Shown: positions 44,448 to 55,870 of the stretch, in pieces | Layout of the letters: every line of letters begins with the position of its first letter | How positions within the stretch are numbered: the first letter of the stretch is position 1 | NCBI RefSeq assembly: GCF_018320785.1 | Contig: NC_054877.1 | Coordinates: forward strand, 32,200,151-32,264,150 | DNA from: Cheilinus undulatus | Lineage: Eukaryota; Chordata; Actinopteri; Labriformes; Labridae | Length of the DNA stretch: 64,000 nt | Direction of reading: 5' to 3' | The notes under the pieces: generated by a model | Databases searched by the model: none | What the model was told of the DNA's origin: nothing | The model's input: the letters and a program-made list of their open reading frames with translations, nothing else | Translations under genes and position numbers: made by a program

Positions 44448-45000
44448 CAGTGCTGTTAGGATTAATCACGTTAATGGAAATTAACAAAGATCCAAAATTA
44501 GTGCACTAATTTTATTTTATTTTAATCGTGATCATGCTTTATTTTCCCTTTCAGCACATTTTGGTAAAGCCACATCAACGTCTCCCTGCAGCCAGAGAGA
44601 TGTTAAATAAGTCCACTACTGATTATTAGTGTCTCATTTAACTTAAAAAAACTCACAGACAGCTATGTGGACAAATCAAAAGTCACCTGCACCTCATGAT
44701 AACGAACATTTAGCTTTTTATTATCCCCTTATTTCATTTTCTTTCCATAACAAGTTCCTTTTTCTATGTTTACTCTCATGTTATAATCTTTGATTTACCT
44801 GTTAAGGCAGCTCTCTATCCACACAGGAAGTCAGTTACCTTTTCTTTAGGTCTGTAGAAAAATCTGAAATGACACTAAAACAGCTTTGAATGCAAAATAG
44901 TGGAATTTTAAAATGTGATGTAAAGGATAAAGAGTAATTAGACTATAGAAATTCAGAGATTAATCATAATTAAAATGTTTAATCTTTTGGAAGCCCTAAC
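44448..45000 (+). repeat. hAT-like repeat, copy 2 of a direct pair
   Basis: It begins GTGCTGTTAGGATTAATCACG and ends GATTAATCATAATTAAAATG ... GGAAGCCCTAAC. The ends are imperfect inverted copies, and the interior matches 43.5-43.9 kb. It is more complete than copy 1 at its left end. Confidence 0.6.
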
Positions 45001-45432
45001 TTTTTTTTTTACCAATTGGCAGCACAAAATTTTAATGCACTGTCAAAAGTCAGACAAAAACATGAACACAAGAACCTCCATATTTGATGGAAAACTCAAA
45101 CAACTCTAAATATGTAACCACAAAAGTTATAAACTGGGTACTTCTCTTACTTTTTAGGGTATGCTTGTCATGGCTGTCCTTGCTTTGAATATTTTTTGTA
45201 CTTTTACCATGGGAGCCCTAAGAAGACAGCACCCATGCATTTTATTTTAATCCATTTTTCTGTGACTGAGGAAATTCAATAGCCTCAATCTCAACATGGT
45301 TATCTTGTTATTTCAGGATGTGTTAATTTCAAGAAAACCACAAAAAATGAACTTGTTCTCACAAGAAAACAAATGTTCCCTGAGTAAGTAAAGATTGAAA
45401 GAAATTAACTCATCACAGGAAAACGGCATTTA

Positions 45433-46266
45433 TTAAAGCTGCAGTGTGTAATATTTAGCCTATTAGCATTTAGGAAACAAAACTTGGAGATGTAACATGT
45501 TTATTAGTTGGACTTTGATATATAAAATTGATTTATCTTTATTTACTTAGAACAAGTATGTCCAAACTATGGCCCATATTTGATTGGCCCTCAAAAAATT
45601 CTTTGAATTAAATAAAATATGGCCCTAAACAGAGCAAGACACTTGTGCTGGACTGTATTCTTGTTCTTGATTTCAGCACAAGGCAGTGCTACCATGCCAA
45701 TACTGTAAACAACCATTTTGACTACACGTTTTAATGCCGTTTTTAAGGACTAAATTGAGACACTATAATATCAAACATATTAGCAACCAAAATAATAAAG
45801 ATATCTTGATTTATAATGCCCTAATGGATTACAGCAGCAAATAGCAGCACCAATGATGTTCCAAGAGCAGAGCCAAAATCTTTAAAATGATTGACTATTT
45901 GGCTTATCAGCTATTAACTAGCCATTTAAGCATACCCAGTCACTGAGCATATCATAACCTACATTATGTTGGTTTTACTTACTTTAATATCAACATGAGG
46001 TATATGAAAGTGGCCCCACCATCCTTATATATTTCTGTTTGTGGCCCCCAATGAAAAAAGTTTGGACACCCCTGACTTAGAATAAGCCTTTCATTCATAC
46101 ATTGGGAGGGTTGCCTCCATGTTGTCTGCTATTTTTTTTTTGTATCTAGCATGTTTCTACAGTACCACAGAAGGGACCAAATGATAATAGAACAATTATA
46201 AATATTCAGATAATCAAACAGTCATTTTAATAGGCCTACTTAATTATTACACACTGCACCTTTAAA
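45433..46266. mobile_element. MITE with TTAAAG.TGCAGTGTGTAA ends (copy 1), interrupted by a hAT element
   Basis: The left end ttaaagctgcagtgtgtaat and the right end attacacactgcacctttaa are inverted copies, and the TTAA at both tips is consistent with a TTAA target. The MITE body matches 55,590-55,870 and 56,440-56,820. The body is split between 45552 and 46083 by the inserted element listed separately. Confidence 0.8.
45553..46074. mobile_element. hAT-type element nested inside the MITE
   Basis: The left end CAAGTATGTCCAAACTATGG and the right end GTTTGGACACCCCTG are inverted copies. The flanking 8-bp duplication acttagaa (45545-45552 and 46075-46082) is perfect. Length is 522 bp. It is non-coding. 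Confidence 0.85.
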
Positions 46267-47377
46267 ACGTGTCAGTGCATGTCCTCTCAGAACTCCCATG
46301 AAATATTCTTCAGTAAATAAACAATTATTTACATTTGACAGGTGACTGGTCAGTCACATCTTTGACCTCACCAAGCTTACTCTGAACTCTGGGCCAGTCT
46401 ACTAATGTTGACACTAAAAGTGCATAATTTGCAGACTTGCATCAGACCCATCATAGATTTGACTTTCTCATAGTTGGACAGCACCGAGTATTCAAACACT
46501 CCGGGAAAATGCCTCAAAGTCTGAGTGTGGCGTTTGGGATTCAGCCATTGATGTGAACAGCAGCTGCCCCTCACGTGTCTGTTTCTCATGCCTGTCTCTA
46601 ATGCACGCTGCCTCATGTGCATGCATTACACACGTCCATCACGTCTTTTCAGTTGTGAAGCACTTTCAAAGCCATTGTATTCCTCCGCAATAGGTCTGAT
46701 TATATTCACTGTGACCATGAAAAATATTCTATTTTTCTTATATTTGATTTTCTATGAATTATTTTACTACATGAATTAGTGAATGTACTTCTATGATGCA
46801 AATAAATATCACTTGAATAAACATCCATCAAGATATAAAACATTGGCTCATTCTGTGGGAAAATCTGATTAGATAGGAGACTGAGTGTGATTATTTGTTT
46901 CATAAAAAGCGGGTATTTAAAAAACAAATAAAAAGACGAGTTAGAGTTACAGTCTTTACTGTATGTCACAGTGAAATCTATACAAAACAAAATTTGAAAT
47001 CAACACATTTATACACTCAACTCAGTATTAAACAGTTACCTCATTGCAAACTGAATGTGGTGATGGAGAACAAATCAAATGACAGAGATAAGAAATTAGA
47101 GGAAACACTCTCCTATGAAGAGCTGGGAACATAACCAGAGCTCATACTGGAAAAACACAGTTTTTATGTGTTATTCAACACAAGAATACTCTAACTTTTG
47201 AACAATATGTGATGAAAGTAAAAAAACATTTTTCTACAGTCGTGCCAAACATGACTATATTTGTCTCACACAGCTGTTATTCAAAAACACGAGGATATGG
47301 GGGATGTTTTTCACAAAATTGTTTTGAATTCCTCGTGAGTTAAAGACCTGATTGGTTAATAAAAGGAATAAAAAATA

Positions 47378-47625
47378 CAGTGCCGTGAATAAGCATTTTG
47401 CCCCCTTTCTGATTCCTGCATATTTGCATATTTATTGCAATTAAATGTTTTGGATCATCAAACCAATTTTAATATCTCACAAAGATAATCCAAGTAAATA
47501 CAAAATGCATTTTCCAAATGATGATTTTGTTTATTAAGGTGGAAAAAATCCAAACCTATCTGGCCCTATGTGGAAAAGTGATTGCCTTACTTTTTCACAA
47601 CACTGTATGACTGAGTTAGGGAAGA
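47378..47625. repeat. DNA-transposon remnant with ACAGTGCCGTGAATAAG end
   Basis: The left end tacagtgccgtgaataagca is a common teleost DNA-transposon terminus. The right side holds ggaaaagtgattgcc and TTTTTCACAACACTGTATG, an imperfect inverse of the start. It is non-coding. Confidence 0.55.
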
Positions 47626-48806
47626 AAAACCAAATTTGCTGTTCTCTTGGTACCTGATTAAAGGGTCAGAACAACTACAATATAAACTGTACAAAAAATA
47701 AACTTGTGAAGCATTAAAAGCTTTACCAACTGTTTGAAAAGCAAACACAGTGTTGATTCAGCCCTGCAGTCGAACGCCAAAACTGGCCCTTTAATCAGAC
47801 TCAAATGACCAGCCTTTAAAAGTCATAAATGGCACGTTTACAAAGAACCATCAGCACAGCTTTATGACTGTAATCATCACCTTTTCCATCAAGCTAAGCC
47901 TGTAATAACAAGGTTACAAGCACTGGCGATTAATGGTTGAAACAAATGACCAAACTGGGAATATGGCTACATAATATCCTGTACAAAGGCAGTTTTCAAC
48001 CTCTGATGTTTGACTGTATCAGCTTAAATTTTCACAAATTAAGAGACATTCTAGTAACCATTAAATTCAATGGTTCACTTTTTCTGCAACGCTGTAAACA
48101 AAGAGGGCGAGCTAAGATGTGCTGAAACCTTGCTTGTTTCCATTTAAGGCAATAAATCAGAACATTTCTTTCCTTTCAGTTTAAATAAAACAAAAACCCC
48201 TGAATGGATGATTACATCTTAGAAACAATTTTCTGTTTTTAGCCACTGTAAGCACAGTAATGACATAAAAGATGAACTAAAACACATTTCTAAGGATCAC
48301 CATCTTTGCATTATTCAAAAAAATAAAAATTCCTTATGAAGGAGCCACAAAACATGACATGTCACACCTATACACAGACTCCACGTAAAACATGCATATC
48401 TCAAAGATGATATGAATCCCAACATCTGTAAACCCTTAAAGAGCAGCAGAGGTGACATATTCACTCATTGCATATTTCAAAGAAACCTGCGTGAGCTGAC
48501 GTGAAGGAGCACAAAGAGGATAGAGGAATAAGGAGGTAGATGCCTGTAATTTAACTACAGAGACTCAAACAGGTAAGAAAGTACTGGGTGAGTAGCACAT
48601 AAACTGATAGGAAAAGTTCTAAGGAAATATTAAGTGAAATGCAAACATTAAGATCAGTGGTTGTATTGTAGACATGCCAGCTGTGGTCTGAAATGTGTGG
48701 CTCCTTGTGTGCTTCAGTTTTCAGGCCAGAACGTTTATCCTGCATTTGTGTGCATTTTCTTTGTACAGGTCAGTCTCTGCTGAGTGTGCATCAATGGCAC
48801 AGACAT

Positions 48807-48911
48807 TTACGAATCCTCACTCAGCTCCCGGCAGTCTGTTCTGGCAATTTTTCGGGGAGGTGCTGTATTCTCTCCCTCTGCTTGTTCCTGCTCTCGCTTT
48901 TTTGCTGCATT
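48807..48911 (-). CDS. dda1: dda1 coding exon 5 with stop
   Basis: Encodes [16 protein letters not shown], then [10 protein letters not shown] and an acidic Ser end. The stop is TAA at 48807-48809. The acceptor reads cttatcag on the minus strand. Confidence 0.94.
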   Translation of the reverse strand, partial: NAAKKREQEQAEGENTAPPRKIARTDCRELSEDS

Positions 48912-51900
48912 CTGATAAGAAAGACAGGAACATAATAAAACAACCAAGCACTAAACAGAGGACTTCAGTGATTTAATTAGTACTCTTTAAACTTCTTTAA
49001 ACCCTTTACCTTTTTGTCCCACTGTTGATGAAGATACCGCAGCAGGATGTTGGTCTTCTCTGTGACTATGACTGAGAGCAACATAGACAATGATTGCTTC
49101 AAGGAGAAACAATAAGCTTACAATGTGCAGCTGAAATCTACTGCTACCAAAGCCAACTATCTAAATAATCATATTGTCAAAATTTTGATTGATACATTAA
49201 GACCAGATGTGGTATCATTTTAAACACCATGTGTTTAAAATGATACCACATCGGTTTTTATCATTCTTGTATCATAAAAATACCAAAACTTTTTAAAAAA
49301 ACTTCAAATCCTAAGTCAAAATTTTCACCATAAACAGTTAAAGAGGACGAGCCCCATATAAACTGTACTATTACACTGGCAATGCTTCAGTGCTGTAGTG
49401 ATGATGACAGTGTGCAGGAGTTTCCTACAATTTTAGAAAGTTAAAGCACAAAATAGGGTGTCTATGTTGTCTATTTGTGTTACAAAGAAGCCAAGCATGC
49501 ATCTATATTGTTAAGCTTCCACTAAGAAAAGTGTTATGCAAAAAAAGATGTGGTAATTTGTCCCTTTTCAAATGACTGCATTTCAACTACATCAATAGAA
49601 AATCATCTAGTCTATAATCTCAGTATGGGAGAGTTTACAAGAGAAGCTTGGGGAAAAGTGACACACGACACAATACTTCACCGATATTATTTTACTGCTG
49701 TTTGACTTATAAATGGGTCTACTTGAGAATAATCTTTGCTGGAAATGCAAAAGGCATGATGGAACTTTTGTTCATGCAATGTGGACCTGCCCCCTGGTTC
49801 TGTCTTTCAGGTAAGAGATCACTAAAACAATACAATAGTGGCTAAGGGTACCTGTGCCTAAATTTATTCAGCTCTGTCTCTTAGGGGGACAGGTTGTGTT
49901 TACCTAACATCTCTAAACCAGCATTTGCTCTGGCTCTTACAGGTTTTATCTCAGCTGCTACAGTTATTCTCCATCACTGAAAAAGCCTGGTTAGATCTGA
50001 ATATAGAATGTGGGTTAAGATAATGCATCCTTTGATTTATTGATAGTTAAATTGCATAACTGCAAAGAATCATATTTGCATGCCTGGGGTCAGTTTTTGT
50101 CTTTCATAAAAGCACAAAATATATCATAGGAGTCAGACCTGATACTTCTGAGGACTCAGTTTTTGAGTATATATGCCTCATGTTCTGTAAACATTATGAA
50201 TATTTATGCTAATGATTTTATGTACAGGCAGTTGGGAGGGTATTCTGCTTTATATTTTGCGTTAGCTGTATCACATGGGCTCTTAACTCTTTTTTCTTTA
50301 TATACATTTGTACCAATGCACTTAAATTTTTTAAACAAAAAAAAAAAAATCTGATCCATGAACATTTACAAAGTGGATGTACTTACTCTGCTCTGATGGA
50401 TACTCGCGGGTTGGTAGATATACAGAAGGTCTACGGTTCTAAAACAAAGTCAAAACTCATGTTAAGTCTCCAAAGTGGTGTAGAAAACATCAGTTAAAAG
50501 AGAATGACCATGAAATCATACATCTAGGGTTGCAAGGACACCTCATAATTAAGGACGCACAGTATTGTAGATGTTGAATATGAAACTCATTTTAGGTGAT
50601 GCCAATATAAAAACATTAAGTCTCTCCTGTGCAAAGAGAGGCTTAGTCAAGCAGTGCTAAGAGAAGAGTGGGGAAATACTCTCTGGTAATGGTTTTCCTT
50701 TAAAGTGGGGGTATTATGCCTTTTTTTTTTTCAAGGCTTAACACATCTCTCTGATACCCATGTAGTAGCTTCACATGGTTTACAGCTCACAAAAACTCCT
50801 CCTGTTTCTCACACTGGCGTCCTGAAAAATTATTTTTTATTTTAACCATTTTATTATTCATCTAAACCGTCTGAAATGCTTTGTTTTCGCTGTTGTCTCT
50901 TTAACATCCCCAGCTCCACGGACCTGCTTTCCTCCGATTGGCTGAGTTTCCAGAGGCTGGCCGGCGGCCGGACTCAATGTTTTGTGCCTGCCCCCTCCAA
51001 TGTGGCTAATTTGCTATGCTAGTATTTGTAAACTTTGAATGAACCGGTCTGACTGAGTAAAATATGGTGAATTTTGATATACCTCCGTACGTGTTAGACC
51101 CGGAGTCTGATGCTGATAGTTTGGAGATAGAGGGGGAAGAAAACCAGCAGCAGCAGCGAAGGATAGAGCGGGACGTATCTGTTTGGTAAGTGTTACTGTG
51201 TTACTAAATGGCTAAATGGCTAAAAGAGCTTGTGGGGGCGGTCTGTTCCGCTTTGCTGGGAGCACGGACGAACCAGCCAGGAGATCTTATTGCAATGACC
51301 TCATCAGTTCACTCCCTGTTCGCTCCATCGAAATCTTGTCTCGGGAAGATCTCGGAGAGATTCCCAACAAACCGTTTTCATCAGGTTACACTCTAATTCC
51401 AAGATATCTGCCACATACGTTTATCTTGCGGTTTGAAAATTTGCATACATGAAGTATGGACACCCAACATTGCAACTTTATATTTAAGCTATGTTTTAAA
51501 AATTGGAAAAGTATAATACCCCCTCATTAAAAGTTTCATTCAAAATGTTCAGAGTTCATGGTGGACCTCCTTGAGTGTGTAGTCCCCAAGGTCATCACCT
51601 AAAGCTGATAGTACACTTGTATATCTTAACAATGTTAAAGATCGATACACATAAATGTACTGTCAATAGTTGTGGCCATTTTACCATTTCATAAAAAATA
51701 TTATGTCATTTTAAATTTGATGGCAGTAAGACTATCCATTCACGCAGGGACAGGGCCATGTTTACCATTGTGTAGCATCCTCTATTCTTTAAACAACAGT
51801 CTGCAAACATCTTTACATTTTGATTCATCTGACCACAGAACAGTTTTCAGTTTGCATCAGTGCATTTTAAATAAGCTTTGGCCCAGAAAAGGTGGCAGCA

Positions 51901-52740
51901 ATTCTGGATCATGTTTGTATAAGACTTCTTCTTTGCATCATACAGCTTTAACTTGCATTTGTGGATGGCTTGGTGAACTAAATCGACAGACACTGATGTC
52001 TGAGCCCCTGCGGTGACTTCTAATACAGAATCAAGCCAATCTTTAATGCAGTGCTGCCCGAGAGCCCAAGGATCACACGCATCCAGTAATGATCTTTGGC
52101 CTTGTACCTTGCACACAGAGATTTCTACAGATTCTCAGAATCTTTTTATCATAGTTTAAACTGTATATGGTAGGATATTCAAAGTGTATGCAATTTTATG
52201 TCAGGACACATTTTTCTAAAAATTTTAGACACAGTTATTTGCAGATTGGTGAACCTCTGCCCATCTTCCCTTCTAGGTGACTCCACCTCTCTAAAATAAT
52301 CATTTTATACCGTCATGTTACTGACCTGTTAGCATTTTAGCACAAATAAAGGGACTTACTGATGCTTTGCATACAGAGTCTGCATGAAACCTGCTGAAGT
52401 TATTTTTGTTGTACACAGGCAGCCCCTTCAGGAATTCTCCCTGAAAAAACAAAACAAAACAACAAATCAGTTAAGGAACACTTTCACTTACAGTTTAAAA
52501 GAAACTACTGTCAGCAGCGGTAACGTTGAGGTGAACTACCACAGCCTTAAATGGCAAACAGAGGACTCTTCTCTTACTGGACCACAAAATAACGTGGCAG
52601 TGATGTTTTCAGCGGCCGTTTCATACCACGTCCCGTTTGCCTACCGCTCTCAGTAACAAGTCTGTCGAAGCATATAACTTCAAACTATTTTAAGTCAACA
52701 ATACACAAGACAGAATTACCGGTGAATGTACCTTCTCCAT
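48807..52740 (-). CDS. dda1: DET1- and DDB1-associated protein 1, complete coding region in 5 exons
   Basis: Minus-strand exons are 52732-52740 (ATG GAG AAG), 52360-52440, 50387-50438, 49010-49071 and 48807-48911. All splice sites are GT/AG. They join to 102 residues, about the size of human DDA1. Conserved stretches are [56 protein letters not shown] and the basic tail KKREQEQ...[10 protein letters not shown]. Family knowledge: DDA1 is a small nuclear/cytosolic subunit of CRL4 (CUL4-DDB1) ubiquitin ligases, binding DDB1 with DET1 or DCAF15. It converges tail-to-tail with ano8, as in human. Confidence 0.96.
49010..49071 (-). CDS. dda1: dda1 coding exon 4
   Basis: Encodes [20 protein letters not shown] and completes the preceding Ile codon. 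The donor on the minus strand is gtaaag. Confidence 0.95.
49206..49252. repeat. Perfect inverted repeat, 22-bp arms, 3-base spacer
   Basis: The arm at 49206-49227 (gatgtggtatcattttaaac plus ac) is exactly the reverse complement of 49231-49252, with spacer cat. Imperfect pairing (AAGACC with GGTTTT) extends it a few bases. It lies in dda1 intron 3. Confidence 0.9.
50387..50438 (-). CDS. dda1: dda1 coding exon 3
   Basis: A 52-base exon encoding [17 protein letters not shown]. The acceptor is ttttag and the donor gtaagt on the minus strand. Confidence 0.95.
50704..51525. mobile_element. DNA transposon fragment with AGTGGGGGTATTATGCC ends
   Basis: The left end agtgggggtattatgcctttt and the right end aagtataataccccctca are inverted copies, enclosing about 820 bp. 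The interior is GC-richer than the surroundings. It includes 51064-51185, which reads as a 5' coding exon (described separately). It lies in dda1 intron 2, between exon 3 and exon 2. Confidence 0.65.
51064..51185 (+). pseudogene. Possible first exon of a transposon-encoded protein
   Basis: ATG at 51064 opens a 41-codon frame ([20 protein letters not shown], then an acidic, Gln-rich stretch). The exon ends tctgtttg, followed by a gtaagtg donor at 51186. Unspliced, it hits TAA at 51187. The acidic PYxxxPE-type start resembles the N-termini of proteins carried by some fish DNA transposons. The downstream exons are missing. This assignment is tentative. Confidence 0.35.
51665..52290 (-). mobile_element. 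Tc1-like transposon, internally deleted (copy 2)
   Basis: On the minus strand the frame to 51847 encodes a middle transposase segment. It includes [20 protein letters not shown] and then [12 protein letters not shown]. Directly after a GTCAGATGAATCA (SDES) site the sequence jumps to the 3' end of the gene (GATGCTACACAATGGTAAAC near 51760), so the central catalytic part is deleted. The 3'UTR text (TTTTATGAAATGGTAAAATG) matches copy 3 at 59.02 kb. Confidence 0.8.
52360..52440 (-). CDS. dda1: dda1 coding exon 2
   Basis: Encodes [20 protein letters not shown] and DSVCKAS. The acceptor is ttttttcag and the donor gtaagt on the minus strand. Confidence 0.95.
52732..52740 (-). CDS. dda1: dda1 coding exon 1 (start codon)
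   Basis: Only nine coding bases (Met-Glu-Lys) precede the gtacat donor. The ATG sits in GCAGCAATGG. Joining to exon 2 gives a start two residues longer than the human form as I recall it. Confidence 0.8.
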
Positions 52741-53030
52741 TGCTGCTGAGTCGGGCTCCTTGTTTATGTAGTCGTAGAAAGCGCGCAGAGTGATAAGGAG
52801 CAGAGCTACTGTTGCTAGCTAGTCACTAAGCCTTGTTGTCTTTGTCGTTGCCAAAACACCGGGTTTGTTTAGCCGTTCGACAGCTTCTTACAACTGATTA
52901 AAAACATAAACCACCAATGAATTCAGGATTACGACATCGCGACAAATAAAATAAGTAGGAATCTTGTCCCCGTGGAAGGGTTATTACATAATGGACCGAA
53001 ACTCAACGTCCTTAGAAAGCTACCTTGCTA
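52741..53030 (-). promoter_or_regulatory. dda1: dda1 5'UTR / promoter side
   Basis: On the minus strand this holds GC-richer sequence (ACTCTGCGCGCTTTCTACG near 52780) just upstream of the start codon. No TATA box is evident, as expected for a housekeeping promoter. The transcription start is not defined. Confidence 0.35.
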
Positions 53031-53655
53031 CTAGTTCACAACTCCATTTTTGTTGTTTGTCCGTTCGGGGGGAGGTACCGTTTGAGATTCCATGGACCTC
53101 ATTGGTAGAATTGTGGTAACTGAGTGACGAAATAGAAAAAAAGGACTTCGCCGATTGGTTAAGAAGCGATTATGTAATACACTCAACTCCCAATACAAGC
53201 GGGCATGTGGCATAAAAACAACACAGTCTTCTAGGTACAAGAAGTTTTGATTTAATATATGATCTTTTTAAACTAGATTTTTTTTGTAGAGTACATTAAT
53301 ATGCAAATGAGTCTTTGTCATCTTTTGATTTGTATTTAGCAATTCTATTGTAATCACTTACATCATGAAAAAAATATTATTTACAATACATATCATTCCC
53401 TGCAATAACTACTCGACAATTACCTATTAATTTGCCGTGTAAAAACTTTTTGCTCATTCACCACTGTGCAAATATTATCTGTTCCTATGCAATGACAATA
53501 TATAAAGACTATCCATTCACTTATTCTCTTACTTATGCAGCCAGGTCGGACTGCCTTATTTCAACACATCTCCTTTGTAAATGCAAGGGCCTTATCTAAT
53601 TTATTTCTTTAAACACCCAAACATGTTAACCTCATTTCATTTCAATATGCTCACA

Positions 53656-54115
53656 GCTACATACAGTGTATGGACTAAAGTCTGACCATTACACCAACAG
53701 GGACTATAAAAGCATTATACTGAAATACATGTGGAGTTGGACCTTCTTTTGCAGATGTAACAGCCTCCACTCTTCTTGGGAGGGTTTGGGAATTTGTGCC
53801 CATTCACTCTTCAGAGCATTTCTGAGGTCAGGTACTGGTGCTGGACAAGAAGTTCATCCAAAAAGTACTTGATGGGGTTGAGTTCATAACTCTGTGCAGG
53901 CCAGTCAGGTTCTTCTACACCAATCTCATCAAACCATTTCTTTATAGTCCCTGCTTTGTGGACTGGGGTGCAGTCGTGTTGGAATAGAAAACGGCCTTCC
54001 CAAAACTGCTGCCACAAAGTTGGAAGCATAGCATTTTCCGGGATGTCTTGGTATGCTTCCAACTTTGAGATTCTCCTTCACTGGAGATAAGGGGCCATCC
54101 CAAACCCTGGGGGGC
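53656..54115 (-). mobile_element. Tc1-like transposon relic of another lineage, catalytic part
   Basis: The minus-strand frame 53811-54062 encodes FLFQHDCTPVHKAGTIKKWF and DWPAQSYELNPIKYFLDELL. These are the second catalytic Asp region (QHDxxPxHKA) and the late-core SPDLNPIExxWDEL region, the latter altered (YELNPIKYFLDEL, with no clear catalytic Glu at the usual place). The 5' end lies near TACAGTGTATGGACTAAAGT (53662). It lies between dda1 and mrpl34. Confidence 0.85.
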
Positions 54116-55069
54116 AGTATGGGATCACCGGAACAAGGACAGAACTAAAAGATGGCCTAAATCTGAAGTGAAACTCTGAAAGTGCTGAGAGGAACTGGTA
54201 TTATATGCCCAATCTAAACTTAAGAAACCATAAAGGCTGTATCATGATATGCAACATGAAAAGGGAAGTTACATTAAAAACTTAATTGTGTGTTTGCAAA
54301 CTTTCCCAGAAAACGTACTTAAAAATCCCTTTTTTTCCTTGAGTAGTTTGCTAAACCAAAAATGCTAGTTGTAGCTTAAAACTTTCATATAGCATTAACT
54401 GTGTTGCACATTCATGCACTTTTTATGAGTGTTAATATACAATAAAGATATCACCGTCAGAACCAGAAGATTGGGTTTATAAATAATAGGTTTCTTCAGA
54501 CAAAATAAAAAAAAATAAATAAATAAAAAAAAAGCCAAGTCACTGCAAGACAGCAGTGGTTGAAGTCAGTAGTTTATGAGCATAGTGTTCAAGTTAGAAT
54601 GCTATCCATGCAAAATACTTCCAACAAGATTGATCTAGTTTTTCTGGCATATAGACATCATTTAGGCATACATTTTCTCTACTTTATTTTCAACTCACAC
54701 AAATTCTCATTTAAACCTTTTGTATGTAGCAATTAAAGTTTCAAGATGAAAGTGGTATCTTGAGGCAACAAAAAATCCTTAAAAAAACCCAAACTTTTAT
54801 TTTTCAAACACAAATGCATGTTAATTATGCAACAGTGATTTTATTTTCAAGTTAACAAGGATTTCTGTTTCTTCATTTGTGAAAATCAAAATTTCAGCTA
54901 TCTACTAACATTTAATGATCATGACCAAAACAAGTGGTAGAAGAAACTTGTTTGTTAAAGGCCAGTTTTCATCCTCCCACCCATTATTACTGTAGTGGGA
55001 CTGCCAAAGCAAGACCCCACCCAGTATCACCACCTTATTCAAATTATCTGTTCTTTAAAGGGTCCCTTT

Positions 55070-55075
55070 TTTATT
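55070..55075 (-). terminator. mrpl34: Polyadenylation signal of mrpl34
   Basis: AATAAA on the minus strand, 53 bases past the stop codon. Confidence 0.6.
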
Positions 55076-55127
55076 TCAAAATCACTGTCTTTTTCCTGAA
55101 AGTCTTTCCGTTTTCCAGGAGGAATCC

Positions 55128-55424
55128 TCAGTGTGAGAGGGATTTGCGTCCCTTAAACATACGCCTTAGAATCACTTCAATGCCGTTCTTTGAGCTGAGC
55201 CTCTTGATCCAGCCGTGGGTCCTTTTGCGTTTAATGTTCTTGGGCTGATACTCCGTGCCTCTTTTCCTTGTCCTGACCTGTTGGTATTGCCACGGAAGCT
55301 GCTGGCATACTACTGGGCCTTCTGCTTGTGAAGAAAGTGGCCCACATCTGGAAACCTGAAGCCCTGCAGCTGCTCTGGGCAAGATACAGCTGCTGAATGA
55401 TCTAAGGTGAGAATAGCCAGTCAT
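55128..55424 (-). CDS. mrpl34: Mitochondrial large-ribosomal-subunit protein bL34m
   Basis: One uninterrupted frame of 98 codons, close to the human length of 92. The N-terminal half is Ser/Arg/Leu-rich with few acidic residues, as a mitochondrial targeting presequence should be. The C-terminal half carries the bacterial L34 signature: [32 protein letters not shown] and [10 protein letters not shown]. The protein is part of the mitoribosome large subunit. The start chosen is the ATG at 55424, the first in frame. An AG acceptor lies 11-22 bases upstream on the minus strand (tgcag or ccaacag), implying that the 5'UTR is split. Confidence 0.95.
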   Translation of the reverse strand: MTGYSHLRSFSSCILPRAAAGLQVSRCGPLSSQAEGPVVCQQLPWQYQQVRTRKRGTEYQPKNIKRKRTHGWIKRLSSKNGIEVILRRMFKGRKSLSH

Positions 55425-55590
55425 AGTAATATTCCCTGCAGGTGAGCTGTTGGAAGATAGAAGATAAAATTGTTATAGCAAAAGTTAATCTGGAATATTA
55501 ACAGTCATCATGTCAATTTCTGTATGGCATGTCAGATCCTTTACATTTTTTCCCCTCAACAACATAATGATGACATAATGTGTATTTAAA

Positions 55591-55870
55591 TGTGCAGTGT
55601 GTAATATTTAGCCTGGCAGCATTTAGTTTATTTTATTAACTAAGAATAAGCCTTTTATTCATTATAGATAGAGTCCCCTCCATGAGGTCCACCATCATGG
55701 ATTTTTGCATTTTTCCTGTTTCTACAGTACCACAGAAGGGGGCAAATAACAAATACACATTTTTTATTCCTCTGGTCACAATGGTTACCTCCAGAAGTGG
55801 TGCATTAGAATCTAGACTCTGACTGTTAAATGTTGCCAATGATCCCAGTTTTATACACTTTACCTTTAAA
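55591..55870. repeat. MITE with TGCAGTGTGTAA ends, copy 2
   Basis: It starts taaatgtgcagtgtgtaata and ends tatacactttacctttaaa. The interior has AGAATAAGCCTTTTATTCAT and CATCATGGATTTTTGCAT, as in copies 1 and 3. It lies in the putative 5'UTR intron of mrpl34. Confidence 0.75.

Noticed and set aside
49206-49252. Possible microRNA precursor
   Set aside because: A 3-base loop and perfect 22-bp stem without an extended lower stem do not fit a vertebrate pre-miRNA. Reported only as a palindrome.
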